Part shown: positions 1-5,084 of the stretch, piece after piece
How positions within the stretch are numbered: position 1 is the stretch's first letter
Layout: each line of letters begins with the position of its first letter
NCBI GenBank assembly: GCA_013362835.1
Contig: JABFVJ010000221.1
Span: 1 to 6,117 of the forward strand
Length of the DNA stretch: 6,117 nucleotides
Direction: 5' to 3'
Source: Nonomuraea sp.
Lineage (GTDB): Bacteria; Actinomycetota; Actinomycetes; Streptosporangiales; Streptosporangiaceae
The notes under the pieces: generated by a model
Told to the model about the DNA's origin: nothing
Database searches by the model: none
The model's input: only the letters and a program-made list of their open reading frames with translations
Position numbers and translations under genes: made by a program

Positions 1-59
1 ATGCGCTGCCGGGTGGCCTCGCGTCCGCGGGGCCGGGCGTCCGTCGTCGGGGCGTCCAT
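1..59 (-). CDS. TetR-family transcriptional regulator, N-terminal fragment (cut by window edge)
   Basis: Reading the minus strand from an ATG at 59-57 gives 19 codons, then the left edge. The peptide ends in RPRGREATRQR followed by a partial AT codon (Ile or Met). RGREATRQRI is the typical lead-in to helix 1 of a TetR DNA-binding domain (usual continuation LDAA..LF). The gene is divergent from an MFS exporter with a 98-bp gap holding a palindrome, the standard layout of a TetR repressor and the pump it controls. TetR proteins are cytoplasmic dimers that leave DNA when a small ligand binds; the ligand here is unknown. No good Shine-Dalgarno precedes the ATG, but a TAGAGT -10-like box sits 7 nt upstream, so the mRNA may be leaderless. 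Only the N-terminus is visible, so the family call rests on a short motif plus context. Confidence 0.72.
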   Translation of the reverse strand, partial: MDAPTTDARPRGREATRQR

Positions 60-66
60 GTCCCGA

Positions 67-72
67 ACTCTA
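67..72 (-). promoter_or_regulatory. Candidate -10 box (TAGAGT) for a leaderless tetR transcript
   Basis: On the minus strand TAGAGT fits the actinobacterial TAnnnT -10 pattern and lies exactly 7 nt before the ATG of the TetR-type gene. Transcription would then start at or next to the A of the start codon. No convincing -35 is visible at 17-19 bp. Inferred from spacing alone. Confidence 0.35.
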
Positions 73-89
73 CTCAGGAATAAATCCAC

Positions 90-120
90 TTGCCGCGCGG
101 CTAGTAAACATGCGTATACT
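90..120 (+). promoter_or_regulatory. Candidate promoter of the MFS exporter operon
   Basis: TTGCCG (90-95) resembles a -35 box and TATACT (115-120) is a strong -10 box (TAnnnT). The 19-bp spacing is longer than the ideal 17. A start point near 127 would leave a leader of about 30 nt carrying the AAGGGGA site at 142-148 ahead of the TTG start at 158. The -10 is one arm of the palindrome at 103-120, so repressor binding would block RNA polymerase. GATAAT at 128-133 is a possible second -10. Confidence 0.45.
103..120. promoter_or_regulatory. Probable TetR-type operator (18-bp inverted repeat)
   Basis: The arms AGTAAAC (103-109) and GTATACT (114-120) are reverse complements at 6 of 7 positions, separated by the 4-nt spacer ATGC. 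An 18-bp, two-fold symmetric site between a TetR-type gene and a divergent exporter is where such repressors usually bind. It covers the TATACT -10 of the exporter promoter and lies upstream of the tetR start, so one site could control both genes. The palindrome is seen directly; the binding protein is inferred. Confidence 0.6.
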
Positions 121-141
121 CAAGTTGGATAATTGCGTACG

Positions 142-148
142 AAGGGGA
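142..148 (+). promoter_or_regulatory. Ribosome binding site AAGGGGA that decides the MFS start
   Basis: AAGGGGA complements the 16S rRNA 3' end and sits 9 nt before TTG 158. The earlier in-frame ATG at 110 has no such site and lies inside the operator and promoter. This favours TTG 158 as the real start. Confidence 0.55.
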
Positions 149-157
149 TGTGGTGTC

Positions 158-1957
158 TTGGTAGCCCAGGCACAGGCCGCGCCCCCCGCCCGAAGGCAGT
201 ACACCCACCGCGAGATCCTCGAAGTCATGTCCGGGCTCATGCTCGCGATGCTGACGTCGATGATCTCGACTTCCGTGGTGGGCACGGCGTTGCCGACGAT
301 CGTGGGGGAACTCGGCGGTCAGGACCAGTACTCATGGGTGGCGAGCGCCACCATGCTGACGATGACGGTCTCGACGCCGTTGTGGGGCAAGCTGTCCGAC
401 CTGTTCGGCCGGAAACTGCTCTTCCAGACCGCTCTCGGTCTGTTCGTGGCGGCTTCATTGGTGGCCGGTCTCTCGCAGAACATGGGACAGCTCATCGGGG
501 CACGTGCCGTGCAGGGCCTGGGTGTGGGTGGTCTGTCGGCCCTCGCGCAGGTGATCCTGGGGGACATCGTCTCGCCGCGTGAGCGCGGCCGGTACTCCGG
601 TTACATGGGAGCCGTCTTCGGGATCTCCACGGTGGCGGGCCCGCTGCTCGGCGGATTCATCGTGGACACCGACTGGCTCGGCTGGCGTTGGTGCTTCTAC
701 GTCGTGGTGCCGTTCGCGGTGGTCGCGTTCGCGGTGGTGCAGAAGGTGCTGCGCCTGCCGAAGACCAAGCGGAACACCTCGATCGACATCTGGGGCGCGA
801 CGACCATCACGGCCAGCGCGGCCTCACTCATGCTGCTGCTCACACTGGGCGGCAACCAGTTCGAGTGGAACTCGTTCTGGACGTACTTCCTGGCCGCGAT
901 CGCGCTGCTCATGCTGGCCCTCGCGGTGCTGGCCGAGCGTACGGCGCGGAACCCGATCCTGCCCCCGCGGCTGTTCAGGAACCGCACGTTCGTGCTCACC
1001 AGCGCGGCCTCGCTGTTCGTCGGCATGGCCATGTTCGGCGCGATGATCTACCTGCCTCAGTACCTGCAGATCGTCAAGGGCCTCAGCCCGACGAACTCGG
1101 GCCTGATGACACTGCCCATGGTGGTGGCGCTGTTCCTCGCGGGTGTGGTGTCCGGCAAGATCGTCACGAAGACCGGCAAGTGGAAGATCTTCCCCGTCGC
1201 CGGTCTGCTGATCGTCGCCGTCGGCCTGTTCCTGCTGTCCAGGCTGCACGTCGACTCGGGCGAATGGCTCATCGGGCTCGACGTGGCCGTGCTGGGCATC
1301 GGGCTCGGCCTGTCCATGCAGATGCTCATCCTGGCCGCGCAGAACGGCTCCGAGCTGCGTGACATGGCCTCGACCACGGCCGGCGTGTCGTTCTTCCGCT
1401 CGCTCGGCGGCGCGATGGGCGTCGCGGGCTTCGGCGCGATCCTGACCAACCGGCAGGCGAGCGAGATGGCCGAGCTCGTCGCCAAGGCCAACCTCCACCT
1501 GCAGGCCGGCGGGCAGAAGCTGGGCAGCCCGGCGGCGATCCAGCTCCTGCCGGAGCCGCTCAAGGGCATCATCCTGGAGTCCTTCACCCGGGCTCTGGAG
1601 ACGGTGTTCCTGGTCGGCGTGCCGATCGCCCTGCTCGGCTTCCTCGCGACGCTGTTCCTCAAGGAACTGCCGCTGCGCGGCTCGACGATGCCGACCGGCC
1701 CCAAGCCGCTCGGCAAGGACGACCTCGTCCTCGCCGGGCTGCTGCTGGAGCTCATCGCCCAGCGTGTCGAACGGTCGAACGGCCAGCCGTCCGCGCTGCT
1801 CACCGCGGTCGCCAAGATGGCGCCGCCCGACGGCCGTCCCGAGCGCGAACGCGCCTGGACGGTCGCCCAGAACGTGCTCCGGCCCACCTCGCGCGCCCTG
1901 ATCGCGCAGTCCGGGCCGGCGCAGCAAGACCTCGTATCCGGAGGAGTCTCACAATGA
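158..1957 (+). CDS. MFS drug exporter, DHA2 (EmrB/QacA) family, 14-TM type
   Basis: A 599-residue inner-membrane exporter, predicted to drive drug or metabolite efflux with protons. Motifs seen: motif A GKLSDLFGRK (77-86), motif B RAVQGLGVGG (116-125), antiporter motif C with GISTVAGP..GG (155-166), and the DHA2-type WRWCFYV stretch after it. Length and hydrophobic pattern fit the 14-TM group, with a long external loop before the last helix. In the TM1 motif (usually LDxTIVNxALP) the Asp is replaced by Ser (ISTSVVGTALP). The last 98 residues (502-599) form a hydrophilic, probably cytoplasmic tail. Start chosen at TTG 158: AAGGGGA lies 9 nt upstream, and the 16 codons from ATG 110 (ATA, AAT, CGA, AGG, TGT) are unlike the rest of the gene and overlap the operator. 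The end overlaps the next gene by ATGA. Probably repressed by the divergent TetR protein; substrate unknown. Confidence 0.93.
   Translation: MVAQAQAAPPARRQYTHREILEVMSGLMLAMLTSMISTSVVGTALPTIVGELGGQDQYSWVASATMLTMTVSTPLWGKLSDLFGRKLLFQTALGLFVAASLVAGLSQNMGQLIGARAVQGLGVGGLSALAQVILGDIVSPRERGRYSGYMGAVFGISTVAGPLLGGFIVDTDWLGWRWCFYVVVPFAVVAFAVVQKVLRLPKTKRNTSIDIWGATTITASAASLMLLLTLGGNQFEWNSFWTYFLAAIALLMLALAVLAERTARNPILPPRLFRNRTFVLTSAASLFVGMAMFGAMIYLPQYLQIVKGLSPTNSGLMTLPMVVALFLAGVVSGKIVTKTGKWKIFPVAGLLIVAVGLFLLSRLHVDSGEWLIGLDVAVLGIGLGLSMQMLILAAQNGSELRDMASTTAGVSFFRSLGGAMGVAGFGAILTNRQASEMAELVAKANLHLQAGGQKLGSPAAIQLLPEPLKGIILESFTRALETVFLVGVPIALLGFLATLFLKELPLRGSTMPTGPKPLGKDDLVLAGLLLELIAQRVERSNGQPSALLTAVAKMAPPDGRPERERAWTVAQNVLRPTSRALIAQSGPAQQDLVSGGVSQ
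1940..1946 (+). promoter_or_regulatory. Strong RBS GGAGGAG at the first ATGA junction
   Basis: GGAGGAG lies inside the 3' end of the MFS gene, 7 nt before the ATG of the 139-residue membrane protein. The surrounding 14 bases (1937-1950) recur with two changes at 2355-2368 before the next gene, so the junction itself appears duplicated. Stop and start share ATGA, which suggests translational coupling. Confidence 0.75.
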
Positions 1958-2373
1958 TTCGCAAGTTCGTGGGCGCCGTCGCGGCCGCCCTGGCCATCCT
2001 GGCCGGGCTGTGGCTGATGATCGCCCCCTTCGCCCTCGGCACGCAGCCCGAGAACGCCGACTGGACCGACCCCACCACGACCGAGTTCTTCTCGGGCCTC
2101 GGGGTGGCCGTCCTCGGCCTCGTGGGCGTCATCGGCTTCGTCCTGGCCATCTACGAGGAGCTCGTGGTCCGTGGCCTGGTGACCGTCAAGCAGCGGCCGG
2201 AGCCGGAGCCCGAGCCCGTGCCCGCCGCGCCGCAGGCGTCCTCCGCCGAGCTCGCGAGCCTGCTCGCACCGCTCGTCGAGGCGCTGCGTGAGGACATGAA
2301 CAACCCGAGCCGCGGCGGTGAGCACCGCCAGAACGGCAAGGCGACCCTGGTGGGTCTGGAGGAGTCCCGATGA
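1954..2373 (+). CDS. Two-TM SPW-like membrane protein with Pro/Glu-rich cytoplasmic tail
   Basis: 139 residues, function unknown. TM1 is about residues 5-28 and TM2 about 47-69, joined by a short acidic loop that should face outward (positive MIRK at the N-terminus, R73 and K79 after TM2). The core GLWLMIAPFALG..P (18-32) resembles the GxWLxxSPFVLG pattern of SPW-repeat proteins, with APF in place of SPW/SPF. A PEPEPEPVP linker (82-90) and an amphipathic stretch (97-113) form a polar tail of about 65 residues. The start overlaps the MFS stop (ATGA) behind GGAGGAG, so both proteins should be made together. The next gene is a tailless paralogue. It could be a pump partner, an envelope-stress component or a scaffold; these are guesses. 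Confidence 0.85.
   Translation: MIRKFVGAVAAALAILAGLWLMIAPFALGTQPENADWTDPTTTEFFSGLGVAVLGLVGVIGFVLAIYEELVVRGLVTVKQRPEPEPEPVPAAPQASSAELASLLAPLVEALREDMNNPSRGGEHRQNGKATLVGLEESR
2358..2364 (+). promoter_or_regulatory. Strong RBS GGAGGAG at the second ATGA junction
   Basis: GGAGGAG lies within the last codons of the 139-residue membrane protein, 5 nt before the ATG of its 78-residue paralogue. The sequence TCTGGAGGAGTCCC (2355-2368) matches TCCGGAGGAGTCTC (1937-1950) at 12 of 14 positions, and both junctions use an ATGA overlap. Confidence 0.75.
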
Positions 2374-2606
2374 AGACCAAGCTGGGCATTTCCGCCCTCA
2401 TCCTGCTGTTCCTCGGCGGTCTGTGGCTGGTGGCCGCGCCGTTCGCGGTCGGCTACCAGCCCCGGGGCGCCTCGTACGTGGACGCCACGGTCAACGACCT
2501 GTGGGTCGGTGGCGGACTCGCCGCCGTCTCGTTCGTCGCCCTGGTGATCTACGCCGCCGACTCTCTGCGCGAGCTGGCCCGCCGCGGCAAGCACGCCGAC
2601 GTCTGA
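2370..2606 (+). CDS. Small two-TM SPW-like membrane protein, paralogue of the preceding gene
   Basis: 78 residues, function unknown. It aligns end to end with the membrane half of the upstream protein: shared GLWLxxAPFAxGxQP, then a loop Ala and Asp-x-Thr, then a GxGxA stretch at the start of TM2. TM1 is about residues 5-27 and TM2 about 45-63; the positively charged end (RELARRGKH) should be cytoplasmic. It lacks the Pro/Glu linker and tail of its neighbour. It starts in an ATGA overlap behind GGAGGAG, so it is probably coupled to the upstream gene. The pair most simply reflects a tandem duplication followed by gain or loss of a tail, and may form a heteromer in the membrane (inference). Confidence 0.83.
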   Translation: MKTKLGISALILLFLGGLWLVAAPFAVGYQPRGASYVDATVNDLWVGGGLAAVSFVALVIYAADSLRELARRGKHADV

Positions 2607-2619
2607 CGCGAGTCATGCC

Positions 2620-3105
2620 GTGTTCGGCGGTAGCACAGACCCTCGCTGGGAGCCACTGGAAGGCCGGCTCCCAGCAGGTCAGTTCGAGATCGGCAAGGAC
2701 GGCGCCGGCCTGCTGGTCGTGGGCTTCGACGGGTCGGACCCGAGCCGCAACGCCCTGGCGTACGCGGCCGGGCTGGCCCGCCGGGACAACGCCGCGCTGC
2801 TCGTCGTCTTCGTCGAGTCGCTCACCAGCTCCACGATGTGGTTCTTCGCCGGGTCGCCGATCATCCCCGACTCGGCGGCCGACCTCACCGACGACCTCCG
2901 GGACGAGCTGAGGGGCGCGGGAGTGCCCTGGCAGTTCGTCAGCGTACGCGGGGACACCGCGCGCGAGCTGGAGACGCTCGCCAACTCCTACCGGGCCGAC
3001 GCCATCGTGGTCGGCAGGTCGCGCTCCTCGTGGCGCTCCCTGAGCGGCTCGGTGGCCGTCGGCCTGGCGAAACGAGCTCGCCGCACCGTGCTGATAGTCC
3101 CCTGA
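2620..3105 (+). CDS. Universal stress protein (UspA) domain protein with degenerate ATP motif
   Basis: 161 residues, one USP domain (about 29-161), cytoplasmic. The first strand and helix LLVVGFDGSDPSRNALAYAA (31-50) are typical, with the Asp (D37) that contacts adenine in ATP-binding members. The C-terminal motif, usually Gx2Gx9G(S/T), reads GRSRSSWRSLSGS (132-144): the second Gly is Arg135 and the spacer is two residues short, so ATP binding is doubtful. The protein ends in the usual final strand TVLIVP. Start GTG 2620 is the only in-frame start before the domain; it has no clear Shine-Dalgarno and lies 13 nt after the small membrane gene, so reinitiation is plausible. USPs often serve as stress-linked signalling proteins; a link to the upstream pump and membrane pair is inferred from position only. 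Confidence 0.87.
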   Translation: MFGGSTDPRWEPLEGRLPAGQFEIGKDGAGLLVVGFDGSDPSRNALAYAAGLARRDNAALLVVFVESLTSSTMWFFAGSPIIPDSAADLTDDLRDELRGAGVPWQFVSVRGDTARELETLANSYRADAIVVGRSRSSWRSLSGSVAVGLAKRARRTVLIVP

Positions 3106-3122
3106 CCTGGCGCGACGTCGCA

Positions 3123-3128
3123 TATGGT
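3123..3128 (+). promoter_or_regulatory. Candidate -10 box (TATGGT) for a leaderless peptidase transcript
   Basis: TATGGT fits TAnnnT and ends 6 nt before the ATG at 3135, which would place the transcript start at the start codon. CTGACC (3102-3107) matches 4 of 6 positions of a -35 at a short 15-bp spacing. The overlapping GGTGG (3126-3130) could instead be a ribosome binding site only 4 nt from the ATG, so the evidence is ambiguous. Confidence 0.35.
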
Positions 3129-3134
3129 GGCCAG

Positions 3135-3866
3135 ATGAAACGTACAGCCGCCATGGCGTTCGTGGTGCTAGCTTCCGTTTCGTGCGCCGGGCAGGAACCC
3201 GTCGCCTCGTCCGGCGCCACCCCGACGCCCGCCCCGACCTCTTCGGAGCCCACCTCGGGGCCGACGTCGGGGGCGCCCACGCCGAGTCCCACGGAGCCGC
3301 CCGAGTTCTCGGCCAAGGTCACGAAGATCGGCCGCGATCGGCTGCAGTACTCGTGGCGGCCCGGTTGCCCGGTCTCCTACCAGGACCTCAGGCTGATCAC
3401 GATGTCGTACTGGGGGTTCGACGACAAGCCGCACACCGGCGAGCTGGTCGTACGCAAGACCGTCACCGACGACATCACCACCGTCTTCAGGAAGCTCTAC
3501 GACTGGCGCTGGCCGATCAGGCAGATGAAGCTCGTCGACGTCTACAAGGGCGACGACTACGACTCGATCGACGCCGACAACACCTCGGCCTTCAACTGCC
3601 GCCCGGCCACCGGATCGAGCAACTGGTCGAACCACGCGTACGGCCAGGCCATAGACATCAATCCCCGAGAGAACCCATATGTCACCGCGGACGGCGGCAC
3701 GGCCCACCAGAATGCCAAGAAGTTCACCAAGCGCCCCATGAAGGGTAAAGGCGTGGTAAACCCGGGTGACAAGGTCGTCAAGGCTTTCGCCCAGGTCGGC
3801 TGGGAGTGGGGCGGCTACTGGTCGGGCACCAAGGATCTGCAACATTTCAGCAAGGGCGGAGGCTGA
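3135..3866 (+). CDS. M15-family zinc peptidase (VanY/DD-carboxypeptidase-like), probable lipoprotein
   Basis: 243 residues. Short signal peptide (MKRT then a hydrophobic run) ends in LASVSC with Cys17 as the probable lipidated residue; it fits the permissive lipobox but lacks the preferred Leu at -3. A Pro/Thr/Ser-rich spacer follows (about 21-56), typical of surface-tethered actinobacterial lipoproteins. The catalytic domain (about 58-240) has FNCRPATGS (153-161), the zinc motif SNHAYGQAID (165-174; ligands His167 and Asp174) and the C-terminal EWGGYW....DLQHF with catalytic Glu224 and third ligand His237. Cys78 and Cys155 may form a disulfide. The family cuts peptidoglycan stem or cross-link peptides (D,D-carboxypeptidase or L-Ala-D-Glu type); the exact bond cannot be told. 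ATG 3135 is chosen because the signal peptide begins there; the frame is open further upstream but only in the USP gene's shadow. Confidence 0.92.
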   Translation: MKRTAAMAFVVLASVSCAGQEPVASSGATPTPAPTSSEPTSGPTSGAPTPSPTEPPEFSAKVTKIGRDRLQYSWRPGCPVSYQDLRLITMSYWGFDDKPHTGELVVRKTVTDDITTVFRKLYDWRWPIRQMKLVDVYKGDDYDSIDADNTSAFNCRPATGSSNWSNHAYGQAIDINPRENPYVTADGGTAHQNAKKFTKRPMKGKGVVNPGDKVVKAFAQVGWEWGGYWSGTKDLQHFSKGGG

Positions 3867-3878
3867 GAGAATCACCCC

Positions 3879-4724
3879 ATGGCGGCTAAGGACGGCGACG
3901 GCTGGGCCGAATGCGGCCTCGGCCACAGACACTGGGGCATCCACGGGGCGTCGGGGCTGCTCCTCGTCCACCATGACGCCCTCGGCGTGCCCCACGTGCT
4001 CATGCAGAAACGTTCCTGGTGGAGCCATCACGGCGGCACCTGGGGGCTGCCCGGCGGCGCCCGCGACAGCCACGAGGACGCGGTCACGAGCGCGCTGCGC
4101 GAGGCCCGCGAGGAGGCCGCGCTCGGCGGCGAGGGGCTGCGCGTGCAGGGCGTCTACCTCGACGACCACGGCGGCTGGACCTTCGAGACGGTGATCGCCG
4201 AATCGTCCGTGCTGCTGGACGCCAGGCCCGCCAACCGCGAGAGCACCGAGCTGCGCTGGCTGCCGCTGCCCCAGGTGGCCGACAGGAAGCTGCACCCCGG
4301 CTTCGCCGCCACCTGGGACGAGATCCAGGGCGCCATCCGCCCCGAGACGATCGTCCTCGACGTCGCCAACATCATCGGCGCCCGCGCCGAGCGCGGCTGG
4401 TGGAACGACCGGCTGGGCGCCGCGACCCGGCTGCTCGGCGACGTGGCCGAGCTCAGGCTGACCCACCCCGTGCTCGCGCAGTGGTACCCGAGAGTGGTCG
4501 CGGTCGTGGAGGGCGCGGCGCGCAGCACGCCCGAGATCGCCGGCCTCCAGGTCGTCGCGGCCACCGGCAGCGGCGACGACGCCATCGTCGACGTCGTCCG
4601 TCAGGCCAGGCCGTGGGAGCGCGTGCTCGTCGTCACGGCCGACCGCGCGCTCAAGGAACGCGTCGGCGAGCTCGGCGCCGAGACCAGGGGCCCCAGGTGG
4701 CTGCTGTCACAGCTTGACGGATGA
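3879..4724 (+). CDS. Nudix hydrolase fused to a C-terminal PIN/NYN-like domain
   Basis: 281 residues, cytoplasmic. The Nudix domain (about 22-152) has the box G60-x5-E66-x7-REAREEAAL (74-82): the metal-binding Glu residues are present, and the usual late Gly is Ala81. Such enzymes split nucleoside diphosphates linked to another group (damaged NTPs, NADH, caps); substrate unknown. The second half (about 157-281) looks PIN/NYN-like: IVLDVANII (158-166, first acid D161), Glu211 in VVEGAAR, GSGDDAIVD (230-238) and VVTADRAL (251-258, D255), the spaced acidic residues expected of a metal-dependent RNase fold. It lies 12 nt after the peptidase gene with only a weak GAGAGA site (3865-3870). Its last 18 bp overlap the convergent STAS gene. 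The Nudix call is firm; the nuclease call is by motif only. Confidence 0.9.
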   Translation: MAAKDGDGWAECGLGHRHWGIHGASGLLLVHHDALGVPHVLMQKRSWWSHHGGTWGLPGGARDSHEDAVTSALREAREEAALGGEGLRVQGVYLDDHGGWTFETVIAESSVLLDARPANRESTELRWLPLPQVADRKLHPGFAATWDEIQGAIRPETIVLDVANIIGARAERGWWNDRLGAATRLLGDVAELRLTHPVLAQWYPRVVAVVEGAARSTPEIAGLQVVAATGSGDDAIVDVVRQARPWERVLVVTADRALKERVGELGAETRGPRWLLSQLDG

Positions 4725-5033
4725 GATGTGATCGAACGCGGCCTTCAGCCCGGTCACGTCGAGCACCCGCTGCAGCACCCCGTGGACGCCGACCAGGTGT
4801 AACGACCCGCCGTCGCCGGTGACCGCGCGCTGGTGGGACACGAGCACCCACAATCCGCTGGAGTCGCAGAACTCCAGGTCATGGGTGTCGACGACGACAT
4901 TGACGCGCCCTTCGGCGGAGAGCTCGATCAGACGCTCGCGCAGCAGCGGGGCCGTGAGCTTGTCGAGGTCTCCGTCAAGGCGCACGAGCGCGCCGCCATG
5001 GCCGCGCTCCACCTCGACGTTGAGATCCGCCAC
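4707..5033 (-). CDS. STAS-domain anti-sigma factor antagonist (SpoIIAA/RsbV-like)
   Basis: 108 residues from GTG 5033, close to the normal length of a single STAS domain. The key LEFCDSSGLWVLV stretch contains the DSSG motif; counted from this start the phosphorylatable serine is Ser58, the same number as in Bacillus SpoIIAA. Dephosphorylated antagonists bind an anti-sigma kinase and free its sigma factor; phosphorylation switches them off. No partner kinase or sigma gene is in the window, so it may act in trans. GTG 5060 would add nine residues (MVTGVYVQE), but it has no Shine-Dalgarno and approaches the tRNA promoter. GTG 5033 is preceded by TACGTT at 6 nt, a leaderless-type arrangement, and gives a family-like N-terminus (ADLNVEVE). 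The 3' end overlaps the Nudix gene by 18 bp, tail to tail. Confidence 0.88.
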   Translation of the reverse strand: MADLNVEVERGHGGALVRLDGDLDKLTAPLLRERLIELSAEGRVNVVVDTHDLEFCDSSGLWVLVSHQRAVTGDGGSLHLVGVHGVLQRVLDVTGLKAAFDHISSVKL

Positions 5034-5039
5034 CTCCTG

Positions 5040-5045
5040 AACGTA
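5040..5045 (-). promoter_or_regulatory. Candidate -10 box (TACGTT) for a leaderless STAS transcript
   Basis: On the minus strand TACGTT fits TAnnnT and ends 6 nt before GTG 5033. The intervening CAGGAG touches the start codon, too close to serve as a ribosome binding site for it. No clear -35 is visible. Confidence 0.3.
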
Positions 5046-5066
5046 CACCCCTGTCACCACAGCCGC

Positions 5067-5072
5067 TATCGT
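5067..5072 (+). promoter_or_regulatory. Candidate -10 box (TATCGT) of the tRNA-Ser promoter
   Basis: TATCGT fits TAnnnT and lies 12 nt before the mature tRNA 5' end, which would give a short pre-tRNA leader of about 6 nt. The -35 region is poor (TACACC at 5044-5049, 17-bp spacing). It sits back to back with the proposed STAS promoter. Confidence 0.4.
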
Positions 5073-5084
5073 GGTTTCCGCACA

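Noticed and set aside
824..1927. 367-codon minus-strand open frame rich in Gln, Glu, Arg and His
   Set aside because: A shadow of the MFS gene; composition reflects antisense transmembrane codons rather than a protein fold.
2206..2223. GAGCCG/GAGCCC repeats as a DNA repeat element
   Set aside because: They encode the in-frame PEPEPEPVP linker and are explained by the protein sequence.
1057..2325. 422-codon minus-strand open frame
   Set aside because: High GC keeps antisense frames open. The translation is low-complexity Arg/Ser/Pro/Ala with no motif and lies opposite the firmly identified MFS gene and the first small membrane gene.
3112..3121. Perfect 10-bp palindrome GCGACGTCGC before the peptidase gene
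   Set aside because: It has no loop to form a hairpin, no U-run, and no second copy; such GC palindromes are expected by chance here.
2838..3134. Upstream extension of the M15 peptidase frame to 342 codons
   Set aside because: The extension overlaps the USP gene and would bury the signal peptide and lipobox that begin at ATG 3135.
3168..4466. 432-codon minus-strand open frame
   Set aside because: It lies opposite the M15 peptidase and Nudix genes, both with intact catalytic motifs. Its translation is Val/Gly/Arg-rich with no recognisable domain.
4687..4694. GGGGCCCC palindrome near the end of the Nudix gene as a terminator
   Set aside because: It lies within coding sequence, is too short, lacks a loop and lacks a T-run.
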